Positions 17,766 through 26,558 of a DNA stretch of 64,000 nucleotides are shown here, in pieces. Numbering within the stretch: the first letter of the stretch is position 1; each line of letters opens with the position of its first letter. This DNA is from Myxococcota bacterium (GTDB taxonomy: Bacteria; Myxococcota_A; UBA796; JAFGLY01), in NCBI GenBank assembly GCA_024276675.1, contig JAJRWT010000027.1, forward strand, positions 391,950-455,949, given 5' to 3'. The position numbers and the translations under genes are program-made. The notes under the pieces are model-generated. The model saw only the letters and a program-made list of their open reading frames with translations, ran no database searches and was not told the origin of the DNA.

Positions 17766-18968
17766 TCAGGCTCTACCCAGGATTCCCACGCTGCTGACGC
17801 TCATGAAGGGGAAGCCCCCCAGGTTGTGGATGAGCCCGATACGCGGGTCGGGTAGCTGCCTTTCTCCGGCCCGGCCCAGGAGCTGCAGGTAGATCTCGTA
17901 GGCCATGCGAAGCCCCGAGGCGCCGATGGGGTGGCCGAAGCACTTGAGGCCGCCGTCCACCTGGCAGGGGATGGTGCCGTCGCGGTCGTAGAAACCGTCG
18001 AGGATGTCGGCGGGCGCACGACCCTGTTCCGAGATGAGCAGGTCCTCGCAGGTCACCAGCTCGGTGATGGAAAAGCAGTCGTGTACCTCCATGAGATGGA
18101 TCTCGCGACGGGGATCGCGTATGCCCGCTTCTTCGTAGGCCCGGGCCGCGCAGCGCCGGGTGGTCATGAAGTGGCTGCCGTCCCAGCCGTTGAAGGACAT
18201 TTCTTCTCCGCTGCTCAAGGCTAGCTGCAATGCCTTGACGGTCACCGGATTCTTGAATCCCATGTCGCGGGCTCGCTCAACCGTGGTGACCAGGGCACAG
18301 GCTGCTCCGTCGCTGACACCGCAGCAGTCGTACAGCCCCAGGGGGTAGGCGATGATGGGCGCGGAGAGAACCTGGTCCATGCCGAGTGCTCGGCGCAGGT
18401 GGGCCTTGGGGTTGAGCAGCGCGTTGTCGTGGCTCTTCACGGAGACGTGAGCCATGGCTCGCTTGAGATCCCGGTGGGAGATCCCGTGACGTGCGGCGTA
18501 GGCGGTGGCCAGCAGCGCAAAGCCCCCCGGCGCCGTGAAGTTGGCCATCCACAGCCAGTTGAGGGAGCCCATTCCGGAGCCCAGGTCGGGCAGACCACCG
18601 TAGCCGGTATCCTTCAGCTTTTCGACCCCCATGGCCAGGCAGGTGTCGGCGGCCCCTGAAGCCACGGCGTAGACCGCTCCCCGCAGGGCCTCTGTTCCGC
18701 TGGCGCAGAAGTTCTCGACCCTCGTGACCGGTATGAAGGGCAGGTGCAGGGCCATGGACATGGGCAGGGCGCTCTTCCCCACGCTCACCTCTTCCAGGCA
18801 GGTGGAGAGCCAGGCGGCATCGATGTCGCCAGGTTCGATGCCGGCGTCGGCCAGGCACTCGGAGAAGGCCTCTACCATCAGTTCCTCGGCTCCCAGCTCC
18901 CATCGCTCGCCGAACTTCGTGCAACCCATACCGATTATTGCTACCCTGTCCTTGATTCCCGTGGCCAT
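17766..18968 (-). CDS. Thiolase, SCP-x/lipid-transfer type
   Basis: The protein has 400 residues. This is a thiolase-fold acyl-CoA enzyme of the sterol-carrier-protein-x type rather than a FadA type. The nucleophile region reads VENFCASGTEALRGA, and the C-terminal active site is GGLKCFGHPIGASGLR, with His in GHP. The C-terminal Cys-Gly motif of classical thiolases is replaced by HNLGGFPF, as in SCP-x proteins. Such proteins cleave 3-keto or branched 3-ketoacyl-CoAs, or act as aldolases together with a DUF35 partner. It is the last enzyme of the minus-strand cluster, 54 bases after the fusion gene that carries a DUF35 domain. GGGAGGAAGG precedes the ATG. Confidence 0.85.
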   Translation of the reverse strand: MATGIKDRVAIIGMGCTKFGERWELGAEELMVEAFSECLADAGIEPGDIDAAWLSTCLEEVSVGKSALPMSMALHLPFIPVTRVENFCASGTEALRGAVYAVASGAADTCLAMGVEKLKDTGYGGLPDLGSGMGSLNWLWMANFTAPGGFALLATAYAARHGISHRDLKRAMAHVSVKSHDNALLNPKAHLRRALGMDQVLSAPIIAYPLGLYDCCGVSDGAACALVTTVERARDMGFKNPVTVKALQLALSSGEEMSFNGWDGSHFMTTRRCAARAYEEAGIRDPRREIHLMEVHDCFSITELVTCEDLLISEQGRAPADILDGFYDRDGTIPCQVDGGLKCFGHPIGASGLRMAYEIYLQLLGRAGERQLPDPRIGLIHNLGGFPFMSVSSVGILGRA

Positions 18969-19022
18969 GCCTTCCTCCCGTCATGGGTTGGCGAACCTGC
19001 GGCGTTCCCGCCCGCAACTTGC

Positions 19023-21818
19023 TCAGAACGCAAAGATCTCTTGTATGAGCTGGGACTTCATCAGGTCGCCCTCAACCTTCAGCCTGCCGGTGGTGAATGC
19101 CTGCATGGCGTCCAGCCTGCCCTGCACCAGGGCCATGAAGTCCTGCCGGGACATGATGATCGTGGTGGTGGGGGAGTCGTGGACCCCCGCGGCAGAGCTG
19201 CACCGGCCGTCGTGAATGCGAGCGTACCACTCCCCACCGCCGTCACCGGTAATGCGAAACTGGAACACCAGGTCCAGCCCCACTGCCTTTTCCGGCAGGA
19301 AGACGGCGGGCAGGTTCTCCATGATGGAAGCCACGGACCGCCCCGAGGGCTGCTGCGCACCACCATCCGCATCGCCCTGGAGGACTTGCAGCATGTAGCC
19401 CAGGGCGGCGGTGGCATCGGCGTGCTCACGGGCCGAGGAGAGTTTGCCCATGGCCGCAAAGCCGCGGTGGATGTCCTTCAAGGTGGGGGGCTCTTGCCGT
19501 TTTTCCAGTACCAGGCCCGAACCCGCCATGAAGGCGGCACGGCTGAACCACCCCATGCCGGCGTTCACGATGAGGCCGGAGTCCTGGCATTCTTCTGAAC
19601 AGAAGTAGAGCACCAGCGGCGACACGAACTCGGGAGCCAACTTTTCGGCGTATGCTGGAGGCAGGATCCCCCGGGTGAGCCGGGTGGCGGCGATTGGAGC
19701 CACCGCGTTCACCGTCACGCCGCGCCCCTGGCCTTCCAGCTTGAGGCTGTTCATCAAGCCCAGCAGGCCCATCTTGGCGGCCGAGTAGTTGGTCTGGCCG
19801 AAGTTTCCGTATAGACCCGCGGCCGAGGTGGTCACCACGATGCGGCCGTAGCCCTGGTCTCGCATCTGCTGGAAGGCGGGACGGGTGACGTTGAAGGCTC
19901 CGTCGAGGTGAACATCCATCACCGCCTTCCAGTCCTGGGAGGTCATCTTTGCCAGGGTGCGATCCCTGAGTATTCCCGCGTTGTTCACCAATATGTCTAC
20001 TCTTCCGAAGGCGTCCAGGGCAGCCTGCACGATGGCCGCCCCGCCCTCGGGCGTGGCCACCGAGTCGTAGTTGGCCACGGCCTGGCCGCCCTCCCGGACA
20101 ACCTGGGCCACCACCTCGTCGGCGGCGGCGGCACTGCCGGGCCCCGTCCCGTCGGCGGCACCGCCAAGATCGTTCACCACCACCATCGCTCCCCGGCGGG
20201 CCAGGTCCAGTGCGTAGACCCGCCCAAGCCCGGCCCCGGCGCCCGTGACTATGGCGACCTTGCCGTCGAAGCGGATTTTCCGTTGCTCCCGGGGCCGGTC
20301 TTCCTTGCCCGCACCCTGGGGGTGTAGCGGCACGGCCTTCCAGAAATAACCGGTGAAACCGCGTTGCTCGTCGGCGTAGCGCTTTCTGAAGGACATGCGC
20401 ACCTGCTGACCCACGTGGAGATCGTCCACCTTGCAGTCGGTGAAGTCCGCTATCATCCGCCCACCGCCCTGGAACTGGATCATGCCGTAGGTGGCGGGCG
20501 GGTCCACGGAGACCGCCAGCAGGTCGCCGGTGTAGCTCTGGATGGTGGCGGGTTCGTCGGAGAAGTCCACGGGTTCCTGGGGCCCGCGGGCTCTGCACTC
20601 GGGGTTGACGCAGACCTGCCCGCCGGGAAACTGCCTGGTGCCGCAGGTCTTGCAGCGGCCGCCCACAAGGCCCGTGATCATGCCGCGCTTGCGCCACAGC
20701 ACGGTCATGGCGGTCTTGGTGGGCCGCTCGGCGCGGATGCCCATCTCGGTGTCCAGAAGCCCCCTGAAACGCAGGAACCTGGTGTAGTTGCCGGTGGAGA
20801 GCCCCTGCTCCAGGGACCGGGCGATGCCATGCCTGGCGGGCAGCCGTTGGATGGCGTCGGTGACGCGGAAGTAGAGGGCATCACAACCCTGGCCGAATCC
20901 CGCCAGCAGAATCCGCTCACCGGGCCGAGCATGTTCCAGCGTGTTTACCAGCATCACAAGGGGGTGGGCGGCCCCGGTTTCGCCGCAGACTTCGTGCAGG
21001 TTGTCGGGCACCTTTTCCGGGGGGGCCCCCAGGGAGCGCGCCACGGCCGCGTGTTGCTTCTTGAAGAAACAGGGGAACACGAACTTGTCGACGTCGTCCA
21101 TGGAGATGGAGAGTTGCTGAAAGAGGCCGTTGACGGCTTCGGGGATGATCCTTGCGTATCCCTGGTCCCTCACCCAGCGCTCTTCCCAGGTGTAGTCGTA
21201 GCTGCGCCCCGCCCCCCGGTAGTGATCCACGAAGTCGTGGGTGACGGAGTAGGAGCCCAGAAACTCCGCGACAAGGTCCTCACTGCCCAGGAGCAGGGAG
21301 GCGGCGCCGTCGCCGAACCACATCTCGTAGAAAAAGGCGGCCCTGGTCTGGCGCATGTCCGATGCTGCCAGGAGCACTCGCTTCCGGGCTCCCCCCTGCA
21401 ATACGGCCAGCGCCTCGGTGAGCGCCGTGGTCCCCGCCCTCATGGATGAGGCAAAATCGGCGGCCTGGACGTGGTCGCCCAGGTTCAAGGCGGTCTTCAC
21501 GATGCCAGCGTTGAGGCGGTCGGCGAAGGGCAGGGTGGTGGAGGCCAGGTACAGGGCGTCAATTGCGGTGCTACCCATGCCCGCGAGGCAGCGACGCGAT
21601 GCCTCCACCGCCATGGTGAGGGCGTCTTCGTCCCAGTTGCAGAATGAACGCTCCCCCTGGGCCACCATCAGGAGGGCCGGGGCGAACCAACCCATGCTCT
21701 GGTAGATGGCCATCCTCTGGAGGCGCAGCCTGGGGATGTAGCCGCCCCAGGAGATGATCCCCACCGGTCCAGAGGGCAGGGCACCTGCGCTGGATCGGCT
21801 GCTTTGCTGACGAGTCAT
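19023..21818 (-). CDS. Four-domain fusion: HMG-CoA synthase-like, DUF35, SDR, SCP2
   Basis: The protein has 931 residues. Residues about 17-350 are a thiolase-fold condensing-enzyme domain resembling HMG-CoA synthase (NWDEDALTMAVEA), but the usual nucleophile stretch reads DFASSMRAGT with no Cys. Residues about 385-500 are a DUF35 unit: a zinc ribbon (CKTCG...CVNPEC) and an OB-fold. Residues about 515-800 are a short-chain dehydrogenase of the peroxisomal MFE-2 type (TGAGAGLGR, NNAG, NYSAAK). Residues about 830-931 are an SCP2 lipid-binding domain. It probably channels an acyl-CoA between steps. GGAGGAAAG precedes the ATG, 21 bases after the upstream gene. The SDR-SCP2 half is paralogous to that of the upstream gene. 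Confidence 0.88.
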   Translation of the reverse strand: MTRQQSSRSSAGALPSGPVGIISWGGYIPRLRLQRMAIYQSMGWFAPALLMVAQGERSFCNWDEDALTMAVEASRRCLAGMGSTAIDALYLASTTLPFADRLNAGIVKTALNLGDHVQAADFASSMRAGTTALTEALAVLQGGARKRVLLAASDMRQTRAAFFYEMWFGDGAASLLLGSEDLVAEFLGSYSVTHDFVDHYRGAGRSYDYTWEERWVRDQGYARIIPEAVNGLFQQLSISMDDVDKFVFPCFFKKQHAAVARSLGAPPEKVPDNLHEVCGETGAAHPLVMLVNTLEHARPGERILLAGFGQGCDALYFRVTDAIQRLPARHGIARSLEQGLSTGNYTRFLRFRGLLDTEMGIRAERPTKTAMTVLWRKRGMITGLVGGRCKTCGTRQFPGGQVCVNPECRARGPQEPVDFSDEPATIQSYTGDLLAVSVDPPATYGMIQFQGGGRMIADFTDCKVDDLHVGQQVRMSFRKRYADEQRGFTGYFWKAVPLHPQGAGKEDRPREQRKIRFDGKVAIVTGAGAGLGRVYALDLARRGAMVVVNDLGGAADGTGPGSAAAADEVVAQVVREGGQAVANYDSVATPEGGAAIVQAALDAFGRVDILVNNAGILRDRTLAKMTSQDWKAVMDVHLDGAFNVTRPAFQQMRDQGYGRIVVTTSAAGLYGNFGQTNYSAAKMGLLGLMNSLKLEGQGRGVTVNAVAPIAATRLTRGILPPAYAEKLAPEFVSPLVLYFCSEECQDSGLIVNAGMGWFSRAAFMAGSGLVLEKRQEPPTLKDIHRGFAAMGKLSSAREHADATAALGYMLQVLQGDADGGAQQPSGRSVASIMENLPAVFLPEKAVGLDLVFQFRITGDGGGEWYARIHDGRCSSAAGVHDSPTTTIIMSRQDFMALVQGRLDAMQAFTTGRLKVEGDLMKSQLIQEIFAF

Positions 21819-21839
21819 CTGGCTTTCCTCCGGCGCTTT

Positions 21840-23969
21840 TCAGAAGGCGAAGAGCTTTTCGATGAGTTGCGATTTCATCAGGTCGCCCCGTATCTTGAGC
21901 CGCCCGGTGGTGTAGGCCTGCATGGCGTCCAGCTTTCCGGCGGCAAAGTCCAGGAAGTCGACAGCGGACATCTCGATGGTGGTGGTGGGAGAGTCGTGGA
22001 CGCCTTCACGCACCTGGAGTTGGCCGTCCTGGATGCAGGCGTACCATTCACCGCCGCCCTCACCGCTGATCTCGAACTGGAAGGTCACATCCAGGCCCGC
22101 GGCCTCCTGGGGCTGGAAAACCTCGGGCATCCTGCGGAACAGGCCCTCCACCGACGGGGCCGCGTCGGAAACAGGGGCGGGGTCGCTGGAATCTGCCTGG
22201 AAGGCTTCCAACATGGGGCCCATGATCTCCATCGCCGAGGCTATCTCCACGGCGCCGTCCATGGACTTGATGGAATCCATGGCCCTGGCCAGGTCTTCCG
22301 GGCTGGGAGGAACGCCAGGCTCGCCCACAACGGTGCCCTTTCCGGTGAGCAAGGCCACGCGGTTGAAGAAGCCCGCTCCCGCCTCGAAGATCTGCCCACT
22401 TGCGGGGCAGACTTCGGAGCAGAGATACAGGACCAGCGGCGCCACCATTTCGGGTTGGAGCAGGTCGTGGTACCGGGGCGGGATGATCCCACGGGTCAGC
22501 CTGGTGGTGGCGATGGGAGCCACGGCGTTCACCTGCACGCCGTAGCGGGCGCCTTCCAGTTCGAGGCTGTTGAGCAGACCCACCAGGGCCAGCTTGGCTG
22601 CCGAGTAGTTGGTCTGGCCGAAGTTGCCGTAGAGCCCGGCAGCGGAGCTGGTGAAGACAATCCTGCCGTAGCCCGCCTGGCGCATGTGCCGGAAGGCCGG
22701 GCGGGTTACGTTGAAGGCGCCGTCCAGGTGGACGGCCATGACCGTGTCCCATTCCTGGGGCTGCATCTTGTGGAAGCTGCGATCTCGCAACACACCGGCG
22801 TTGTTCACCAGGATGTCCAGCCGCCCGAAGGAATCCAGGGCTCGCCGTATGATGGCCTCGGCGCCTTCCACCGTGGCCACGGAGTCGTATGAGGCCACGG
22901 CTCTGCCCCCCAGGGCCGTAATTTCGTCCACCACGGCATCGGCGGCAGCAGGGGAGGCAGATCCGGCACCGTCGGGGCTGGTGCCCAGGTCGTTCACCAC
23001 GACGGATGCACCCCGCCTGGCCAGTTCCAGGGCATAGCAGCGGCCCAGGCCTGCCCCGGCCCCGGTGATCACGGCCACCTGGCCATCGAAGCGTATACCC
23101 CCAAGGCCCTGGCGGCGCTGGGATTCTTCCTGGCTCATCCACTCCACCACGCCCCTGTCCAGCACGATCTCGCCGCTCTCTTCGTTCACCACCTGGAAAA
23201 AGGCGCGTCTGCCGCCCAGCTTCCAGATACGCGTCGAGATGGGGACACCGGGGTAGAGGGGGCGGGAGAAACGAACCTTGAAGCGGGTCATGCGTTGAGG
23301 CTGACCGGGAAACAGGTGCTTGATGACTGCCCGGCAGGCGAAGCCGTGGGTGCAGAGCCCGTGCATGATGGGCTTCTGGAAGCCGGAGGCCACGGCGAAG
23401 GCGGGGTCCACGTGGAGGGGGAAGATGTCGCCCGACATCCTGTAGAGCAGCGGCTGCTCGGGAGATGGAAGAGCAGGCTCGACGCAGTCGGGCTCCCGGG
23501 CAGGCGCTTGCCAGGAATCCACCGGGCCGGGTTCGCCACCGAAGCCGCCGTCCTTTCGGCAGAAGAGGGTAAAGACATTGGTGAAGAGCTTCTGGCCGTC
23601 TGAATGGAAGGTGTCGGCTCTGGCCACCACCAGGGCGCCCCGGCGGGGGCCCTTGTCGAATATGTGGGTGATGGCCCCGGTGGTGTGCAAGGCACCCCCG
23701 GTTGGTATGGGGCCGTGGAAGATGATGTCCTGCTCGCCGTGGAGTATACCCGACAGGTCCGCGTTGGACTTGATGGCCACCTGGGCCAGGAAATCGAACA
23801 CGCTGGCGATGGAGAAGCTGGGGAGGACCTTGAGGCGATTCTCGAAGACGTAGTCCAGCTCGTCGAAGCCCGCCCCAACACCAAGGGCGTAGATCACCGC
23901 GTCTTTCCAGGAGTATTCTTTTTCGAGGGGGCCGATCCCCACTCCGATGGACTTGAGATCCAGTGCCAT
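21840..23969 (-). CDS. Multifunctional beta-oxidation enzyme: MaoC hydratase, SDR, SCP2
   Basis: The protein has 709 residues. Residues 1-285 are a double hot-dog hydratase 2 domain: YRMSGDIFPLHVDPAFA keeps the catalytic Asp and His but has Phe for the usual Asn, followed by GFQKPIMHGLCTHG. Residues about 290-560 are an MFE-2-type (3R)-hydroxyacyl-CoA dehydrogenase (TGAGAGLGR, NNAGVLRD, NYSAAK). Residues about 600-709 are SCP2. Peroxisomal MFE-2 has the same domains in the order SDR, hydratase, SCP2; here the hydratase is first. It would hydrate enoyl-CoA and oxidise the hydroxyacyl-CoA. The ATG at 23969 follows GGGAGGAAGG; the frame is open further upstream, but that part overlaps the divergent CoA-transferase and is not coding. 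Confidence 0.88.
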   Translation of the reverse strand: MALDLKSIGVGIGPLEKEYSWKDAVIYALGVGAGFDELDYVFENRLKVLPSFSIASVFDFLAQVAIKSNADLSGILHGEQDIIFHGPIPTGGALHTTGAITHIFDKGPRRGALVVARADTFHSDGQKLFTNVFTLFCRKDGGFGGEPGPVDSWQAPAREPDCVEPALPSPEQPLLYRMSGDIFPLHVDPAFAVASGFQKPIMHGLCTHGFACRAVIKHLFPGQPQRMTRFKVRFSRPLYPGVPISTRIWKLGGRRAFFQVVNEESGEIVLDRGVVEWMSQEESQRRQGLGGIRFDGQVAVITGAGAGLGRCYALELARRGASVVVNDLGTSPDGAGSASPAAADAVVDEITALGGRAVASYDSVATVEGAEAIIRRALDSFGRLDILVNNAGVLRDRSFHKMQPQEWDTVMAVHLDGAFNVTRPAFRHMRQAGYGRIVFTSSAAGLYGNFGQTNYSAAKLALVGLLNSLELEGARYGVQVNAVAPIATTRLTRGIIPPRYHDLLQPEMVAPLVLYLCSEVCPASGQIFEAGAGFFNRVALLTGKGTVVGEPGVPPSPEDLARAMDSIKSMDGAVEIASAMEIMGPMLEAFQADSSDPAPVSDAAPSVEGLFRRMPEVFQPQEAAGLDVTFQFEISGEGGGEWYACIQDGQLQVREGVHDSPTTTIEMSAVDFLDFAAGKLDAMQAYTTGRLKIRGDLMKSQLIEKLFAF

Positions 23970-24170
23970 CTGCCTTCCTCCCGGGGCTATCGCGCCGGCA
24001 ACCAGTGCTGCCAAGAAGAGAACCAACGGTTTTTGCCATATCCCGCTCGTCCGGGCTTGGCCCATCTCCCTCCGGGAGTTTATGGATTCCCATGGCAAGC
24101 GGAGAGCGGGCAGGCGCCCCGGGGCGCCGCCTACCGCCGGCCCGGATGCTCGATCCCAGGGGAGGAGATA

Positions 24171-25265
24171 TTGCAGGCACTCGAAGGAACGACCGTCGTG
24201 GATCTCTCCCGCCTCCTGCCGGGCCCCATGTGTACATGGTACCTCCAGGGCCTGGGAGCCAAGGTCATCAAGGTGGAGAGCCCCGGTGGAGGGGACTACA
24301 TGCGACACCTGCCCCCCTTCGACCACACGGGCACGGGGATATGGTTCGCCGCCGTCAACGCGGGAAAGCGTTCGGTGGTCCTGGATCTGCGCCGAAAGAC
24401 TGCCATCCACGCCCTGAAGGCCATGCTGCGCCGGGCCGACGTGCTGGTGGAGAGCTTCCGACCCGGCGTGCTGGCCAGCATGGGCCTGGACCCAAGGGAA
24501 CTGCTGACCAGCCATCCTCGCCTCGTAATAGCCAGTATCACTGGCTTCGGTCAGTCAGGCCCCTGGAGCCACCAGCCGGGCCACGATATCGGTTTCTGCG
24601 CCCTGGCGGGCCTGCTGTCGCTGCAAAAGCGGCACCACGGGGTACCCGACCTGCCGGGAGCCCAGGTGGCGGACCTGGCGGGCGGCGCTCTCACCGGCGC
24701 CCTCACCATAGTGGCTGCCCTGCTGGAGAGGGAGCGTAGCGGGCAGGGGCAGTGGTTGGACATCTCCATGACCGAGAGCGCAATGGCTCTCATGGCTCCG
24801 GTCCTGGCCGCAACGGCCCTCACCGGGAAGGATCCCAGTCCCGGCTCCGAAGCCCTGACGGGGGGACTCCCCGCCTACGGGATATACCGCTGCGCCGACG
24901 GTCGCCTGCTCACCATAGCGGCCATCGAACCCAAGTTCTGGCAGAAGCTCTGCCAGGTGGTGGGCAGTGACCTGCCCATGGAGCGTGGCGCCCTGGAGGC
25001 CATCTTCGCCACCAGGCCCAGGGATCTCTGGGTGGAACTGCTGGACCAGACCTGCGCCGCTCCTCTCCTGGATCCCACCGAGGTCCTGCAGCACCCGCTC
25101 CACAGGCAACGCGGTTCCATAAGCGGCCATGGCGCCCAGTCACGAGTTCGCCCGCCCTTCGCCGGCGCAAAGGCTCATGTCCTGGCTCCCCGCCTGGGAG
25201 AGCATACCCGGCAGGAACTCCAGGCGGCGGGAGTCGAGGCATCCTCTGGCCTGTGGGAAGCTTGA
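24171..25265 (+). CDS. Class III CoA-transferase (CaiB/BaiF family)
   Basis: The protein has 364 residues. The family signature at the N-terminus is LEGTTVVDLSRLLPGPMC, followed by GAKVIKVESPGGGD, the KRSVVLDLR strand, ADVLVESFRPG and GPWSHQPGHDI, where the catalytic Asp of this family sits (GHD). Members move CoA between acyl-CoA and a free acid, or racemise 2-methylacyl-CoA. It diverges from the hydratase-SDR-SCP2 gene across a 201-base gap. It probably activates or racemises the same branched or cyclic substrate. The TTG start at 24171 was chosen for its strong GGGGAGGAG upstream; earlier in-frame starts overlap the divergent gene. Confidence 0.85.
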   Translation: MQALEGTTVVDLSRLLPGPMCTWYLQGLGAKVIKVESPGGGDYMRHLPPFDHTGTGIWFAAVNAGKRSVVLDLRRKTAIHALKAMLRRADVLVESFRPGVLASMGLDPRELLTSHPRLVIASITGFGQSGPWSHQPGHDIGFCALAGLLSLQKRHHGVPDLPGAQVADLAGGALTGALTIVAALLERERSGQGQWLDISMTESAMALMAPVLAATALTGKDPSPGSEALTGGLPAYGIYRCADGRLLTIAAIEPKFWQKLCQVVGSDLPMERGALEAIFATRPRDLWVELLDQTCAAPLLDPTEVLQHPLHRQRGSISGHGAQSRVRPPFAGAKAHVLAPRLGEHTRQELQAAGVEASSGLWEA

Positions 25266-25339
25266 GCAGCATTCCCCAGGTGAACCACCGCTGGCCCGGT
25301 GGAGCAGGCTGGGCCTGAAACCCTGCCCGGGTCCCGGAC

Positions 25340-26500
25340 TCAACCCAATCGTTGGCGAAGGCGCAAAAGGGCGTCGATGGCGATCTCCGCCACGTCGGGG
25401 TTGGTGTCCCCCGACAGCTCCACGAGGGCCTTCTCGCTTTCCCTGCCGCCCACGAGTCCCAGCAGGTCGGCGGTGTCGCCCCTGAGAGAATGGCCGGCAC
25501 TGGGAAGCAGGTTCAACAACGGACCTTCCAACCAGTGGGGAAGGGAGCCGGCAGCGGCAAGGTCTTCAAATAGCACCATGAAGGCGATCCTGAGCGAGAG
25601 GGTACTGGATTCCCATGCACGGGCCACGTGCGGCGCGTTGCCAGGTTCCATGACGAACTCCGCGGCTCGGCCCAGTCGGCCCATCTCCAGGAAAGATTCC
25701 AACAAGCTCTGGGGAAAAGCCGGTTCGTCCCGGGCCTGAAGTTCCTTCAGAACCGCGTCCCGTCCCACTTCGCCCCGAATGGCCAGACCGTCGTCCAGAA
25801 ACAAGACAGGGACCGACTTGATGGAATAGCGGGCCGCGAAGTCCGGAAAAGCCACCGGGTCCACGACATGGAGGGAGACCTGGGGACTGGCCCTGCACAG
25901 CCAGAGGGCGGTCCGGACGGTGACGGAGCAGTGGGGACACTGCTCCGCGGCAAAGAGAAGCAGCTCGACGGGGCGTCGTATCCGCACCTGCGACCCTTGC
26001 CCCGGAGTGGAGGCGCCGGCGAGGAACTCCAGGTGCTCCAGGAACGGGGGCATCTGGGGACCAGCGGGGTACATGCTGTAGAAGACACGTGCTCCCCCGG
26101 CAGCACCTGCCCTCTTCAGGGAAAGCGCGGGAACCACCGTGCTGGTGGCGGGGGCCGCTTCCACGACTTCCAGCGATCTTCCGCAGAGGGCCTTGATCCC
26201 GGCGGCCAGATTCTCAAGGTTGGCCTGCAGGCTCGCGGGTTCGGGTGCAAGGCCCAGGGATGGGCGACTCGAGCCGGACGAAGCCCCTGGGGCAAGTGGC
26301 CGGGTGGCCGGGTGCAGACCCAGCACCACGGTCTCCCGGGCTTCGGCACCCAGGGAACGCAAGCGCTGTCGGTGGCGTTCTTGAAGCATCTCCATCCCAG
26401 CCCCGGCACCGAGGGTCGCCCCTGACGGCTCGCAGGGAACTCCCTGGCAACATAGATGTTTCCAGCCATCCCAGCAAGCACGAGCCTTCTTCTGGCTCAT
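25340..26500 (-). CDS. Thioredoxin-fold protein with C-terminal helical repeats
   Basis: The protein has 386 residues. The central part reads ELLLFAAEQCPHCSVTVRT, a CPHC redox motif, followed by the beta-alpha pattern and the cis-Pro segment IKSVPVLFLDD. This is a thioredoxin/glutaredoxin fold of the protein-disulfide-oxidoreductase kind. The N-terminal third looks like a second, motif-less copy of such a fold. After the redox domain, all-helical sequence ends in a HEAT-like unit (NPDVAEIAIDALLRLRQ). No signal peptide is seen, so it is probably cytoplasmic. The start is uncertain: the first convincing Met is at 26500 but lacks a clear Shine-Dalgarno. It is divergent from rarA, 58 bases away. 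Confidence 0.65.
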   Translation of the reverse strand: MSQKKARACWDGWKHLCCQGVPCEPSGATLGAGAGMEMLQERHRQRLRSLGAEARETVVLGLHPATRPLAPGASSGSSRPSLGLAPEPASLQANLENLAAGIKALCGRSLEVVEAAPATSTVVPALSLKRAGAAGGARVFYSMYPAGPQMPPFLEHLEFLAGASTPGQGSQVRIRRPVELLLFAAEQCPHCSVTVRTALWLCRASPQVSLHVVDPVAFPDFAARYSIKSVPVLFLDDGLAIRGEVGRDAVLKELQARDEPAFPQSLLESFLEMGRLGRAAEFVMEPGNAPHVARAWESSTLSLRIAFMVLFEDLAAAGSLPHWLEGPLLNLLPSAGHSLRGDTADLLGLVGGRESEKALVELSGDTNPDVAEIAIDALLRLRQRLG

Positions 26501-26558
26501 GGAAATGTTGGAGCCTCGATGCTGACATGGGCAGTGCCGCCCCCGAAAGGAGAACACC

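Noticed and set aside
23970..24515. 182-residue N-terminal extension of the hydratase-SDR-SCP2 protein
   Set aside because: It overlaps the divergent CoA-transferase and has no known domain, and the ATG at 23969 has an excellent Shine-Dalgarno and a normal hydratase start.
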